Positions 1 to 8,997 are shown, numbered from the stretch's first letter. The stretch: DNA of 64,000 nt from CAZEAN01 sp964510225 (GCA_964510225.1 CAZEAN010000007.1:24349-88348), one strand, 5' to 3'. Notes: generated by a model from the sequence alone, not told the origin. Made by a program: numbers and translations.

Positions 1-280
1 TCGCCTGAGCATGGACGTCCGCTGCACGGGCCAAACTTGCTGGGCCGTCTGTGTCTGCACTGTTACCCGGCGGATTGACTGCGCCAGCATCGGAATTGTG
101 CGGAAGCAGTTCGGCGGGTCGGAGGAGTCGATCACGCCAGTGGTCGAAGAGGTCAGGAGCAGATCGGATGATCAGGGGAATTTCTGGTGGGATGAGATTG
201 AGGACGGCGATCGTGCGGTTAAGATGACCGAATCCATGGCTTGTAACATAAGCTGCTAGAGTCCTCCGCGTTGTTGACAT
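1..280 (-). CDS. Glycosyltransferase-like protein, N-terminal part only (cut by window edge)
   Basis: The minus strand is open from an ATG at 278-280 to the left edge, giving 93 residues. An AGGAG site lies six bases upstream of the ATG. The product begins MSTTRRTLAAYVTSHGFGHL and continues NRTIAVLNLIPPEIPLIIRS. The SHGFGHLNR stretch followed by a hydrophobic helix and a short strand is the nucleotide-sugar glycosyltransferase start (GHGFGHxxR) found in MurG/GT1-like predicted glycosyltransferases. It is divergent from the sulfatase gene, with 184 bases between them. Only the first Rossmann strand and helix are visible, so donor and acceptor are unknown. It was read directly from the sequence because no stop codon is inside the window. 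Confidence 0.62.
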   Translation of the reverse strand, partial: MSTTRRTLAAYVTSHGFGHLNRTIAVLNLIPPEIPLIIRSAPDLFDHWRDRLLRPAELLPHNSDAGAVNPPGNSADTDGPASLARAADVHAQA

Positions 281-464
281 CCTCCGCTCCTGAGAGATTA
301 TGTGTCGTTTGGCCTCTGAGAATACAATCGACCTCCGCAAGTAGGCAAGTCACTGTTGTGCTCAGTCGGAACGCTTGCCCCCTGACTTCCTCTCGATTAG
401 GTGTCAGAATGGGGCTCGGTCGGGCAACTCATTGCATTGAAATCAGCTTGAAAGAGGTCGAATC

Positions 465-1925
465 ATGATTCGATTGTTCACAATACTCATTGTCGCCATC
501 GGCGCTGTTGGCCCCGCTTGCGCCGAACGTTCGACACGACCGAATATCATGATCATCTTGGCAGATGATCTCGGTTCCGGTGATCTGGCTTGTTTGAACC
601 CCGAGTCCAAGATCGCTACACCGAACTTTGATCGACTGGCTTCGCAATCAATCCGATTCAACGACGCACACTCTCCCTCTTCCGTCTGTACCCCCACACG
701 CTATGCACTCTTGACGGGTCGCTACTCTTGGCGCTCGAGGCTGAAGCGTGGAGTCCTGGTCGGTGATAGCCGGGCATTGATCGAACCCGGTCGCTGGACG
801 ATTGCCTCGATGCTCCAAGAGTTAAACTACGACACGATGGGAATCGGGAAATGGCATCTGGGCCTGACGGATACCCAGCCGACCAATTTTAAAGCGACTT
901 TACTACCAGGACCGCTTTCGGTCGGGTTTGACCACTACTTCGGAATTCCAGCATCGCTTGACATGACCCCCTATGTATACTTTAGAGACGACCGAGTTGT
1001 GGAGCTTCCGACCGATGAGATCGCTCGGAGTGCACATCGGAGACAGAATGGTGGAGGGTTCTGGCGCGGTGGTGCCATCGCGCCGGGATTTCGACACGAT
1101 GAAGTGCTGCCCAAGATCGAGGAAGAAGCGGTCTCATTCCTAGAATCTCGATCGAATAACGAGACTCCCTTTTTCCTGTATGTGCCACTCTCTGCTCCGC
1201 ACACGCCTTGGCTACCGCTCGATGATTTTCGAGGAAAGAGTGGTGCGGGATATTACGGCGATTTTGTAATGCAAGTTGACGCGACACTCGGTGCAATTCT
1301 CGGAGCACTCGAAGAGTCAGGGAAAGCCGACAACACCCTCCTCATTGTGACCAGTGATAACGGTGCGCATTGGCCAGTGCCTGACATCGAGAAGTTTGGA
1401 CACGCAGCGAATGCCTCCTGGCGTGGGCAAAAATCGGATATCCACGAGGGCGGTCACCGCATCCCGTTCTTCGTCCGTTGGCCTGGTGAAATTGAAGGAA
1501 ACACGACCTGTGCGACAACAACTTGCTTTACTGACTTGATGGCTACAATTGCCTCGGTGGTTGGCCAGTCCTTACCAGACGACGCCGGTGAGGATAGCTT
1601 TGATCTCGCCCCCCTGCTCTTCAGCGAGGCTGACTCAATTGATCGCGCTCCAGTTATTCACCATTCAGGACAAGGGATGTTCGCGATCCGTGATGGCGAC
1701 TGGAAACTCATCGAAGGACTTGGTTCTGGTGGCTTTACCGCACCGCGACGGATTGACCCTGCGACACTTGGACCTGATGCTCCCCTCGGTCAACTGTACA
1801 ATCTCCGTGACGACCCCGCAGAAGAGCAAAACCTCTGGATCGATCGTCCCGAGGTCGTTGCCCGGCTCTCAGAGAAACTCGAGTCAATCAGAACTCAAGG
1901 ACGGAGTCGACAGGCGGGTGAGTAA
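465..1925 (+). CDS. Exported sulfatase (arylsulfatase A family)
   Basis: A 486-residue type I sulfatase that should hydrolyse sulfate esters, probably of sulfated polysaccharides, outside the cytoplasm. A signal peptide (residues 1-20, ending PACA) precedes the first metal-binding strand NIMIILADDLGSGDL. The formylglycine signature is SSVCTPTRYALLTGR: Cys is in the position that is converted to formylglycine, so maturation would need an anaerobic-type or FGE-type modifying enzyme encoded elsewhere. GKWHLG and VTSDNGAHW are the further conserved active-site segments. The length is typical of the family. The start is an ATG preceded by a GAAAGAGG site. The gene ends nine bases before the converging CRTAC1-like gene. 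The specific substrate cannot be told from sequence. Confidence 0.93.
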   Translation: MIRLFTILIVAIGAVGPACAERSTRPNIMIILADDLGSGDLACLNPESKIATPNFDRLASQSIRFNDAHSPSSVCTPTRYALLTGRYSWRSRLKRGVLVGDSRALIEPGRWTIASMLQELNYDTMGIGKWHLGLTDTQPTNFKATLLPGPLSVGFDHYFGIPASLDMTPYVYFRDDRVVELPTDEIARSAHRRQNGGGFWRGGAIAPGFRHDEVLPKIEEEAVSFLESRSNNETPFFLYVPLSAPHTPWLPLDDFRGKSGAGYYGDFVMQVDATLGAILGALEESGKADNTLLIVTSDNGAHWPVPDIEKFGHAANASWRGQKSDIHEGGHRIPFFVRWPGEIEGNTTCATTTCFTDLMATIASVVGQSLPDDAGEDSFDLAPLLFSEADSIDRAPVIHHSGQGMFAIRDGDWKLIEGLGSGGFTAPRRIDPATLGPDAPLGQLYNLRDDPAEEQNLWIDRPEVVARLSEKLESIRTQGRSRQAGE

Positions 1926-1934
1926 GTGAGAAAC

Positions 1935-3797
1935 TCAATCTTCGATGGGTGTGTTGTCGATCCTGTTCGAGTCCCAACTCGGTGACTGACCTTCCTGCCA
2001 TTTGATCAGTGTATCGACTGGCAGGTCGGTCGACTCTTCTTGTACCCCTGAGGGCCAAGTAATCGAGACGCTATCGACCCGTTGAATGAGACCAAGTCCA
2101 AGGTGGAGTCGTTTCGAAGACGATGAGGCATAACTGCCTCCTCCGACTATCGGATGCCGCCATGTCCTCCCTTGGGCTACAACTTCGATAACAGCACCGA
2201 TGGCATCGCGATTGCCCCCTCCGCCTTGGAACTCGATGATGAGGCTGTGGTTGGATCCCGGATCCGTTTCGTTCCAGAGAATGAATGCGGGAGCATCGTG
2301 ACAGACAACCACTGCGTCGAGGTCGCCATCACCATCCAGATCCCCCGCGGCGAGCCCTCGAGCTTGATGCAATCGTTGGAACGTACTCCCTAGCACTTCT
2401 GGGACTGCTTGGAATTGTCCCATGCCTTGGTTTGACCAAAGGCCGAGCGGGTTACCATACGGGTACCGAGCTGTAGGTTCACGTCGAAGATGGCCGTTGG
2501 CCGTTAGCAAGTCGAGGTCACCATCGAAGTCTAAATCGGCAAGTGTGCAGCCCCAGCCAGTAGTCGGAAGTGTCAGTGAACCAAGTCCACTTTGAGTCGT
2601 TAGATCGAAATATGTAAGGAGATCTTGTCCAGTGGAAATGCTCTTCCAAAGGGTGTCATGCTCATCCATAAGGTGAGTGATCAGTATGTCGAATTGCAGG
2701 TCGCCATCGACGTCGCCGATCGCAATTCCCATGTTTGCTTCAGGCGCACCTTGCCCATTGTACGCAATCCCCCGAGGCTCGGCTTCGTCCGTGAACTGTC
2801 CAGTACCATCGTTGATCCAGAGTGCATTGGGTTCGGCATCATTCGCGACCAGTAGATCGGTGTCGCCGTCACGATCAAAATCCGCTGCAAGGGTCCCCAT
2901 CCCTCGGGCATCATCGCCAAAACCAGCTTCCTGAGTTCGCTCTTGGAAAGTCCCATCATCAAGTTGTTCGAAGTAGACGTCAGGAACCCCTTGCCAATCG
3001 GAGGGCAAGCCATAGTCTGGTTCGCCTTCTTCGTTCATGAAGAATGGCGCATCATCCGGATTGAAGGTGAAATAGTTGGCGACGTAGAGGTCAAGATCAC
3101 CATCGCCATCGGCATCGAAGAACGCGGCGCCAAGGCTCCAAAGGGAGGAGTTTACACCGGCTTCTACCGTCGCATCGACAAACAGTCCTTCGTCATTGCG
3201 CCAAAGTGTATTGGATCCATACCGTGTCACATAAATGTCGGGGTCACCGTCCGCGTCGAAATCGGCAATTTCAACCCCTTGTCCATAGCCTGCTGGTGTG
3301 ATGCCAACGGACTCCGAGACGTCGGTAAAGTGCCGTTGGCCGTCGTTCCGAAGGAGTCGGTCACGACTCGGAGTTGAGTTCGGAGCATCACCCAGCCGTC
3401 CTCCCTGAGTGAAGAAGAGGTCGAGGTCACCATCTCCGTCATAATCGAGAATCCCGACGCCACCTCCGGTTGTCTCGACCGGCCAGGCCAGGCCGGTTCG
3501 ACCACAGTCGTATACGAAGGGGAGTTCCGTCGTACTGAACTTGATGGCGATGGAATCTGTCGACGTCTTGCCAAACTCAGTCGGTAGCGCAGGGTCGACG
3601 CTGCTTGACGTTGGTGGTCCTTTTGCTGGGCGGCTCGGCGCAGGATGATCACAGGCGAGCCCAAGACAGATCAAAACGGATGCAAACAAGCGGCTTCTGA
3701 TCGAGCAGAGTTGATGACTGATTCGTTGACTCATCTTCGAGGCCAATTGGGTTGTGGACGCTTTGAGTGTAGTCCGCAACGGGACTGCCCTAGTCAT
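1935..3797 (-). CDS. CRTAC1-like FG-GAP repeat protein with ASPIC/UnbV domain
   Basis: A 620-residue exported protein. The N-terminus has a hydrophobic segment ending LICLGLACDHP, possibly a lipoprotein-type or ordinary signal peptide. A seven-bladed beta-propeller of FG-GAP/VCBS repeats follows, with calcium-binding loops such as DYDGDGDLDLFF, DFDADGDPDIYV, DADGDGDLDLYV, DFDRDGDTDLLV, DLDFDGDLDLLT and DLDGDGDLDAVV. The C-terminus (about residues 525-600) is an ASPIC/UnbV domain with RDAIGAVIEV and SITWPSGVQE. Such proteins are abundant in planctomycetes and probably act in extracellular binding; no enzymatic activity is implied. Its ATG directly follows the stop codon of the DUF1559 gene (TAAATG), so the two are likely cotranscribed. 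A second possible start is the Met at codon 22, closer to the signal segment. Confidence 0.88.
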   Translation of the reverse strand: MTRAVPLRTTLKASTTQLASKMSQRISHQLCSIRSRLFASVLICLGLACDHPAPSRPAKGPPTSSSVDPALPTEFGKTSTDSIAIKFSTTELPFVYDCGRTGLAWPVETTGGGVGILDYDGDGDLDLFFTQGGRLGDAPNSTPSRDRLLRNDGQRHFTDVSESVGITPAGYGQGVEIADFDADGDPDIYVTRYGSNTLWRNDEGLFVDATVEAGVNSSLWSLGAAFFDADGDGDLDLYVANYFTFNPDDAPFFMNEEGEPDYGLPSDWQGVPDVYFEQLDDGTFQERTQEAGFGDDARGMGTLAADFDRDGDTDLLVANDAEPNALWINDGTGQFTDEAEPRGIAYNGQGAPEANMGIAIGDVDGDLQFDILITHLMDEHDTLWKSISTGQDLLTYFDLTTQSGLGSLTLPTTGWGCTLADLDFDGDLDLLTANGHLRREPTARYPYGNPLGLWSNQGMGQFQAVPEVLGSTFQRLHQARGLAAGDLDGDGDLDAVVVCHDAPAFILWNETDPGSNHSLIIEFQGGGGNRDAIGAVIEVVAQGRTWRHPIVGGGSYASSSSKRLHLGLGLIQRVDSVSITWPSGVQEESTDLPVDTLIKWQEGQSPSWDSNRIDNTPIED

Positions 3798-4847
3798 TTA
3801 GAAAGGAGTGCTGATGATCTCACCACCCGCACGCGTTGAGACCGCGCTCCAGAGGTTCGTTGCGATGGAGTCACGAATGAAGGTGACATGACCGTCGGCA
3901 AAGAGGAGGTTGACTCCGTCCGGGTGGAGACTTCGAGCGGTCTTCCAGCCAGGGTTATGAAAGGTAATACAGTCGATACTCACGTGGTTGGGAGGGAAGC
4001 GATGGTTGTACAGAGTGTTGAGATAATTACCGTCCCACCAGCCAGCGCCTTTATGAAGCAACCAACCCCGCTCAGCCGCTGCACATGATCCTGGATCAAG
4101 CGGACCCCGGTGAACTTGGGCAAAGATTCTTCTTGATTCAGAGGGAGCTGTCGCGGGTGGATCAAGTCGGTACGGTCCGGGGATTCCGAGTAACTGTTCG
4201 GAGGCAACGGCAGTATTGCTCGAACCATCTCTGAGGTCTCCGAGTGACCGCGGGGGACCCAAGACAAAAACACCGTTGGCACCGGTTGCCTCACCACCAT
4301 TCGAGCCATCTCCAGTACAAAAGCTATAATTCGTGGGACCCGAATTGGCTAAGGGCCGTTCTCCCGTATCGCTGGGACAGAGAAGGATTGCGAGCTGTGT
4401 CCCCATTGCGGTTGCATTGGGTGGGTAGTAGGGCCAGAACGGACCACTACCGAGTGGAGGTCGATGAGCGATCGGCCAATCAAAGTTGAATGAGGCGAAC
4501 AGATTGGACTGTTCCAAGAACGGTGCCATCTGAGCAAGGACTGACCAGCGGTACTGCGATCGTGAGGTCTCGGGCGGTGGTGCGAACTCGGGGACCAAGA
4601 ACCCTACTGGGAATGAGCCGAGCGCATCATGATAGTTGTGCAGGCCGATGCCAATCTCTCTGACTTGATGACGACACTGTGTTCGTCGGGCAGCCTCACG
4701 AGCTGCTTGGACTGACGGTAAGAGTAAGGCAACGAGAATTCCAATGATAGCGATTACGACTAACAGCTCGATCAAAGTAAATCCATTATTTGAGAGAAGA
4801 CCGTTGCTCTTTGATGGAACGCTTGTTTGTAACGAGTTTGTCTTCAT
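3798..4847 (-). CDS. DUF1559 prepilin-type pseudopilin-like protein
   Basis: A 349-residue planctomycete DUF1559 (SBP_bac_10) protein. Residues 20-50 carry a type IV prepilin/pseudopilin leader: NNGFTLIELLVVIAIIGIL with the processing Gly-Phe bond and Glu at +5, followed by the hydrophobic helix and QAAREAARRTQC. The C-terminus has the family's short element LLFADGHVTFI. These proteins are thought to be processed by a prepilin peptidase and assembled or displayed at the surface; their role is not established. The gene is first in a two-gene unit with the CRTAC1-like gene. The 75 bases upstream are AT-rich, including TATATAAA just before the ATG, and no clear Shine-Dalgarno site is present. 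Confidence 0.92.
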   Translation of the reverse strand: MKTNSLQTSVPSKSNGLLSNNGFTLIELLVVIAIIGILVALLLPSVQAAREAARRTQCRHQVREIGIGLHNYHDALGSFPVGFLVPEFAPPPETSRSQYRWSVLAQMAPFLEQSNLFASFNFDWPIAHRPPLGSGPFWPYYPPNATAMGTQLAILLCPSDTGERPLANSGPTNYSFCTGDGSNGGEATGANGVFVLGPPRSLGDLRDGSSNTAVASEQLLGIPGPYRLDPPATAPSESRRIFAQVHRGPLDPGSCAAAERGWLLHKGAGWWDGNYLNTLYNHRFPPNHVSIDCITFHNPGWKTARSLHPDGVNLLFADGHVTFIRDSIATNLWSAVSTRAGGEIISTPF

Positions 4848-5094
4848 CGTTTTATATATCGAAGTAGTAGTCTAAGTGTTGTATGTTGTTACGAGTGTTA
4901 AGTTTGTTTGTTCTGATGTAAGAATTTGAGGTGCATTGATTCTGAACTGATTTGGATCGGGGTGATCTCCATACGTGGGGTGATGTTGGCGTTGGAGGGA
5001 TCAGTGCTGTATCTTGTTGAGTGGTTGAAACTCGTGTTGAATGATTTCCCAAGAGTAATTCGTCGAGTCGATTGCGAACCGCTCGCTACTACCG

Positions 5095-5673
5095 ATGGCC
5101 AACCGTGCAAATCATTACGAGGCAGCGTTCGAGGCGTTTATCCGATCGCTCCGAGTTCCTTGCGTCGCGATCGACGAAGCCAAACGAGCACTCGTGGATC
5201 ATGAGAATGGTCTGAAGTCTCCCGATTTTCTACTCTACCCAACGTTTGGGTCAAATTTGGTCGTCGAAGTGAAAGGGAAACGAGCGAAAAATGGGATTGG
5301 TCGGCGACGATGGGAGAATTGGGTCACGATCGATGATCTCGACGGCCTCGTACGTTGGCAATCTCTCTTTGGTCCTTCGTTTCGATCCCTCCTTGTCTTT
5401 ACTTATGGCGAACGTCCGGTCAGTATCAACTTACTTCCCAGCGATGGTGGCTTCCTCTTCAGAGGCCGGATTTATTGGTTCTGGGCGATCGAGTTGGATG
5501 ACTACGTGACCGAACTCCGCTCGCGAGGTCCCGCCTGGAGAGCCGTTGCGATGGCTCGTCGCGCGTTCCGTACTCGGGTCCGCCCACTGGTGGAATGGCT
5601 CTCAGTAACCACAGATCAACAATCACCTGATCCATCCTTGCAATCGACCACTTCAAAGGAAATTGTCCGATGA
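5095..5673 (+). CDS. HYExAFE family protein, PD-(D/E)XK nuclease-like
   Basis: A 192-residue cytoplasmic protein beginning MANRANHYEAAFEAFIRSL, the HYExAFE signature of a planctomycete-restricted family. Residues 40-63 read SPDFLLYPTF then LVVEVKGKRA, which matches the PD...(D/E)xK arrangement of the restriction-endonuclease-like fold (Asp44, Glu58, Lys60 approximately). The fold assignment and any nuclease activity are inference from this motif; no partner methylase or helicase is next to it. The gene overlaps the small membrane protein gene by four bases (ATGA), which implies translational coupling, and lies upstream of bioB. The start codon has only a weak ribosome binding site. Confidence 0.8.
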   Translation: MANRANHYEAAFEAFIRSLRVPCVAIDEAKRALVDHENGLKSPDFLLYPTFGSNLVVEVKGKRAKNGIGRRRWENWVTIDDLDGLVRWQSLFGPSFRSLLVFTYGERPVSINLLPSDGGFLFRGRIYWFWAIELDDYVTELRSRGPAWRAVAMARRAFRTRVRPLVEWLSVTTDQQSPDPSLQSTTSKEIVR

Positions 5674-5873
5674 CGCTTAATCACGAGACGCTCGTCCGGA
5701 GCATCCGTGTCGCTGTTCTTACGCTGTTGATGGTCGTCACTTCGACCGCAGAAGTGCTTGCCCAGGCATCGGGTGAGGGTGAGGGTGAAACAAACCCCGT
5801 CTTCGGTTACATTGCGGCCGGCTTCATCAGCGTAGGAATCATCTTTTTTATCGGGATGTCTTCCCGTCGATAA
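5670..5873 (+). CDS. Small membrane protein of unknown function
   Basis: A 67-residue protein with two hydrophobic segments: one at residues 13-30 (signal-like, ending STAEVLAQA) and one at residues 44-62. A short acidic Gly-Glu stretch separates them, and the tail is SSRR. It could be processed to a single-span peptide of about 36 residues. Its ATG overlaps the stop of the HYExAFE gene by four bases, and bioB follows 28 bases later, so all three are probably one transcript. I recognise no family. The coding call rests on the coupled start, the strong hydrophobic pattern and the tight packing. Confidence 0.7.
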   Translation: MTLNHETLVRSIRVAVLTLLMVVTSTAEVLAQASGEGEGETNPVFGYIAAGFISVGIIFFIGMSSRR

Positions 5874-5901
5874 TGTTATCGAGATTGCAGAGGACTGCGG
5901 A

Positions 5902-6921
5902 ATGACGACCCCAGCGACCGCTCAAGAAAGCCCCACGCAGACCGCCCAGATTCCCCTTCGGTGGACTCATGACGAAGTTGCGACGATCTACAGGATGCCT
6001 CTCCTTGAACTGGTCCTGCGCGCCGCCGAAGTTCATCGACGGACGCAGGAACTTGGCGGCGTGCAGGTATGCCGGTTGCTCTCGATCAAGACCGGTGGTT
6101 GTCCCGAGGATTGTGCATACTGCCCTCAAGCGGCACGCTATCAGACCAGCGTCGAAGCCGAGCCGTTGATGGACGTTGATGCTGTCCTTGAAGCTGCAAA
6201 GACAGCCAAGGCTGAAGGCGCGACCCGATTTTGTCTAGGTGCCGCCTGGCGCGAGGTGAAGGATGACCAGAGGTTCGAGCAAGTTCTGTCGATGATTAGG
6301 GAGATCAAACAGCTCGGTGGGCTTGAGGTCTGCTGTACCCTCGGGATGATTAGTGCCTCCCAGGCATCGCGACTCTCTGAGGCTGGGCTCGACGCCTATA
6401 ACCATAACCTCGACACGTCGGAGTCGTTTTATCAGGAGATCATCTCAACCCGATCGTTCGATGACCGCCTCCGGACCCTCGGTCATGTCCGCAACGCTGG
6501 AATCTCGGTCTGCTCAGGCGGCATCTTAGGGATGGGAGAATCGGACGAGGACCGGATCGAGCTTCTCCGGACACTCGCGAACCTTCCCGAACCTCCGGAA
6601 TCGGTGCCAATCAATGCGCTGGTTCCTGTCGAAGGGACTCCGTTGGGTGAGCAGCCCAAGATCGATGTCTGGCCGATGATCCGAGCGATCGCCACTGCCC
6701 GGATCTTGATGCCAAACTCGATGGTTCGGCTCTCGGCAGGCCGACTTCAGCTTTCTGAGGCTGAGCAAGCCCTCTGTTTCCTTGCGGGTGCGAATTCGAT
6801 CTTCGCCGGTGAGAAACTGCTGACAACACCGAATCCGGAGGTCGGTTCAGATCGGTTGCTGTTCGAACGGCTCGGGTTACACCCGATCACGCCGGCACCG
6901 AGGCCAACGGCCAACACATAA
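5902..6921 (+). CDS. bioB: Biotin synthase
   Basis: A 339-residue radical SAM enzyme that inserts sulfur into dethiobiotin as the last step of biotin synthesis. The SAM-binding [4Fe-4S] motif CxxxCxxC is seen as GGCPEDCAYCPQ at about residues 68-79. The conserved FCLGAAWRE, LEVCCTLGM, YNHNLDTS and CSGGILGMGE segments that line the BioB barrel and bind the second cluster follow in the right order. The length is usual for the family. The ATG follows a weak AGAGGA-like site. It is the last gene of the HYExAFE / small membrane protein unit and converges on the M20 amidohydrolase gene. No other biotin gene is in the window. Confidence 0.97.
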   Translation: MTTPATAQESPTQTAQIPLRWTHDEVATIYRMPLLELVLRAAEVHRRTQELGGVQVCRLLSIKTGGCPEDCAYCPQAARYQTSVEAEPLMDVDAVLEAAKTAKAEGATRFCLGAAWREVKDDQRFEQVLSMIREIKQLGGLEVCCTLGMISASQASRLSEAGLDAYNHNLDTSESFYQEIISTRSFDDRLRTLGHVRNAGISVCSGGILGMGESDEDRIELLRTLANLPEPPESVPINALVPVEGTPLGEQPKIDVWPMIRAIATARILMPNSMVRLSAGRLQLSEAEQALCFLAGANSIFAGEKLLTTPNPEVGSDRLLFERLGLHPITPAPRPTANT

Positions 6922-6967
6922 CACTCGACAGTACGTGACAGACGGCCTCGTTGTGTAGTTGTTGCGA

Positions 6968-8299
6968 TTACTTCGACCTCGGCAAGAGCTCGACGACTGC
7001 GGCTGTCATAGCACGGACCCCTGTCGGAATCGTCACAGGAGCGTCGGGGAAGAAGAGCGGAGAGTGGAGCGATGGGAGCGAAGCGCCACCGTTTTGAGCG
7101 GCCTCAAAACGGTCGCTGCCGACCGCACCGAGCCAGAACATGAAGGCAGGTATCTCGCCGTCGAGGCTGTAGAGCGAAAAATCCTCAGCACCCATCACTG
7201 GCTCCACTACGCCCACGTTCTCAGAGCCGATCTCCGCGCTGATCGCTGGGATTACGCGTTCCACCAATGCAGGAGCATTGATGGTCGGCGGGACTGTCTC
7301 GCTTACCTCGACGGTTGGGACCGGTGCTTGATGTCCTTGAGCGAGCGCGAGAGCTCGTCGTTCGATACCGTCGATTAGCTGCTGCATCACCTCCGATTTG
7401 TACGATCTGAGCGTGAGTTGTAGCTTCACTTCGGGTGGGATGATATTGTGTTTCGAACCACCCTGAATCGAGCCGACGGTTACTACTGCCGGGTCTGTCG
7501 GTGCGACTTCCCTACTGACGATCGATTGAAGATCAAGGACTAACGTGGCAGCGAGGACCACCGGATCAACTGTTCGGTGCGGGTAGGCCCCGTGCCCACC
7601 ACGGCCACGAACTAGGACGTCGACACTAGAAACACTGGCGAGGGCCGGCCCTGGACAATAGCGGACCGTCCCCGCTTCGGCATCAGCAGCGACGTGGAGA
7701 GCTAAGGCAAAATCGGGCCGAGGGAATCGCTCGTAGAGTCCATCCTTGAGCATCGCCCGCGCACCACCGACACGTTCTTCCGCGGGTTGAGCGACGAAGA
7801 CTATCGTCCCCTGCCAGGTGTCGCGATGTGACGCGAGCCAGCGTGCCGTACCCACTAGGCAGGTCATATGAATGTCGTGACCACAGGCATGCATTACACC
7901 GACGGTCTCGCCTTCGTCGTTCGTTGTCCGGACTTCACTAGCAAACGAGAGGCCGGTTTCCTCCACCACTGGGAGTCCGTCGAGGTCGCAACGAACCAAG
8001 ACCGTTGGCCCCTCACCATTTCGGATGACACCGACCACACCGGTCCCACCGACCTCAGATACCACTTCTTCGATACCTGCTTCTTCAAGCTCTTGCTTGA
8101 TCCTGGCAGCAGTCTCTCGCTCTACGTAGGACAATTCCGGATTCTGATGGAGGTCTCGGTAGAGTTCGAGGAGATCCTCCGCTTGACCCCGAACCCAGTC
8201 TTCGTCCGCACCCGAATGAGGTGCGGCGGCGATTGGTGGAAGGATCAGAGAGGGACTGCAAGCGAGGCTCACTAAGGCGAAAGCGGTCCGAAGAATCAT
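6968..8299 (-). CDS. Exported M20 family amidohydrolase (aminoacylase/IAA-amino acid hydrolase-like)
   Basis: A 443-residue zinc amidohydrolase of the M20D group, expected to cleave N-acyl amino acids or related amides. The first metal site is HACGHDIHMT, the catalytic Glu is in QPAEERVGGA, and the C-terminal metal ligand region is VMGAEDFSLYS; a central dimerisation domain (RGRGGHGAYPH) lies between. The N-terminus from the chosen ATG has a signal peptide (about residues 1-25, ending PPIAAAP), so it acts outside the cytoplasm. I prefer this ATG because AGGG lies seven bases ahead of it and it places the charged residue before the hydrophobic core; a start five codons upstream at 8314 is also possible. 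It converges on bioB. Confidence 0.9.
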   Translation of the reverse strand: MILRTAFALVSLACSPSLILPPIAAAPHSGADEDWVRGQAEDLLELYRDLHQNPELSYVERETAARIKQELEEAGIEEVVSEVGGTGVVGVIRNGEGPTVLVRCDLDGLPVVEETGLSFASEVRTTNDEGETVGVMHACGHDIHMTCLVGTARWLASHRDTWQGTIVFVAQPAEERVGGARAMLKDGLYERFPRPDFALALHVAADAEAGTVRYCPGPALASVSSVDVLVRGRGGHGAYPHRTVDPVVLAATLVLDLQSIVSREVAPTDPAVVTVGSIQGGSKHNIIPPEVKLQLTLRSYKSEVMQQLIDGIERRALALAQGHQAPVPTVEVSETVPPTINAPALVERVIPAISAEIGSENVGVVEPVMGAEDFSLYSLDGEIPAFMFWLGAVGSDRFEAAQNGGASLPSLHSPLFFPDAPVTIPTGVRAMTAAVVELLPRSK

Positions 8300-8383
8300 C
8301 CTAAAGCCCTGCATCGATGTTTGTTGTTAATCTGAAAGCGGTTGATGTCGTAAGCAAGGTTATCTGCAATGATCAGGAAGCAA

Positions 8384-8704
8384 TTAACCCAACCCATGTT
8401 CTTTGTTGTAAGCCACAGCCTTTGCTTCTTCAGCCTCGGGGATCCGACCACAGCGTTGGTAAATCACCGAGAGCGCGGTGTAGCTGAAGGTGTCGTTGGG
8501 TTCGAGTTCGACAACCTTTTTAGCATGAAAAATGGCGTCGTCAGCCAGCGCCAGATCAGCGCAGAGTTTTGCGAGCATCCCATGAATCAATGCATCATTC
8601 GGATCGATTTCTAACGCTTCCTTGAGCTTTGCAATTGCGTCTTCCTTAGAGCCCTGATCACGGAGTTCGATTGCCTGGTCATAGAGTTCGCTTGTCGTCG
8701 CCAT
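8384..8704 (-). CDS. Small TPR repeat protein
   Basis: A 106-residue protein made almost entirely of tetratricopeptide repeats: residues 1-34 (YDQAIELRDQGSKEDAIAKL), 35-68 (ALIHGMLAKLCADLALADDA) and 69-102 (FSYTALSVIYQRCGRIPEAE). The typical Ala/Tyr/Pro positions (LEIDPND, VELEPND) close each repeat. It has no signal peptide or membrane segment and should be a cytoplasmic protein-binding adaptor. GAGG lies six bases before the ATG, a good ribosome binding site. It is a single gene between the amidohydrolase and the esterase-like gene, both on the same strand but with gaps of 84 and 293 bases, so it may have its own promoter. Its partner is unknown. Confidence 0.85.
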   Translation of the reverse strand: MATTSELYDQAIELRDQGSKEDAIAKLKEALEIDPNDALIHGMLAKLCADLALADDAIFHAKKVVELEPNDTFSYTALSVIYQRCGRIPEAEEAKAVAYNKEHGLG

Positions 8705-8997
8705 GAAGAGCCTCGTTGTCTAGGACTGAGTGTGGGGTCGGGACCTTCGATCGCTCTGATGGCATTGTATCGCTCTGAGACTCGTCCGTCATACCGTCTC
8801 GCAGCACGAGTAAGTTGGAACGAACCTCTGTGATGAGATCGATCCGTCGTCAGGAGCGGGTCCGCGATCAGACGAGTCGACTTCGTGACGCTTACTCCTG
8901 GAGTCGCTCGATCCACTTCATCCGTCAGCTAATTCCATCCGATTGGGTGGGGATTCGCGAATCGTAGTGCGACTTGATTTGGAGCAGCGAGGGAGGG
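8705..8997. other. Intergenic gap of about 290 bases
   Basis: This stretch separates the esterase-like gene (stop at 8998) from the TPR gene. No convincing gene is present. A 44-codon + strand frame (8833-8967) has no good ribosome binding site and an Arg/Ser-rich product of the kind seen in non-coding GC-rich DNA. I see no tRNA, no strong hairpin and no repeat. The TPR gene promoter probably lies here. Confidence 0.5.

Noticed and set aside
8833..8967. 44-codon + strand frame in the gap before the TPR gene
   Set aside because: No good ribosome binding site, no similarity to anything I know, Arg/Ser-rich composition.
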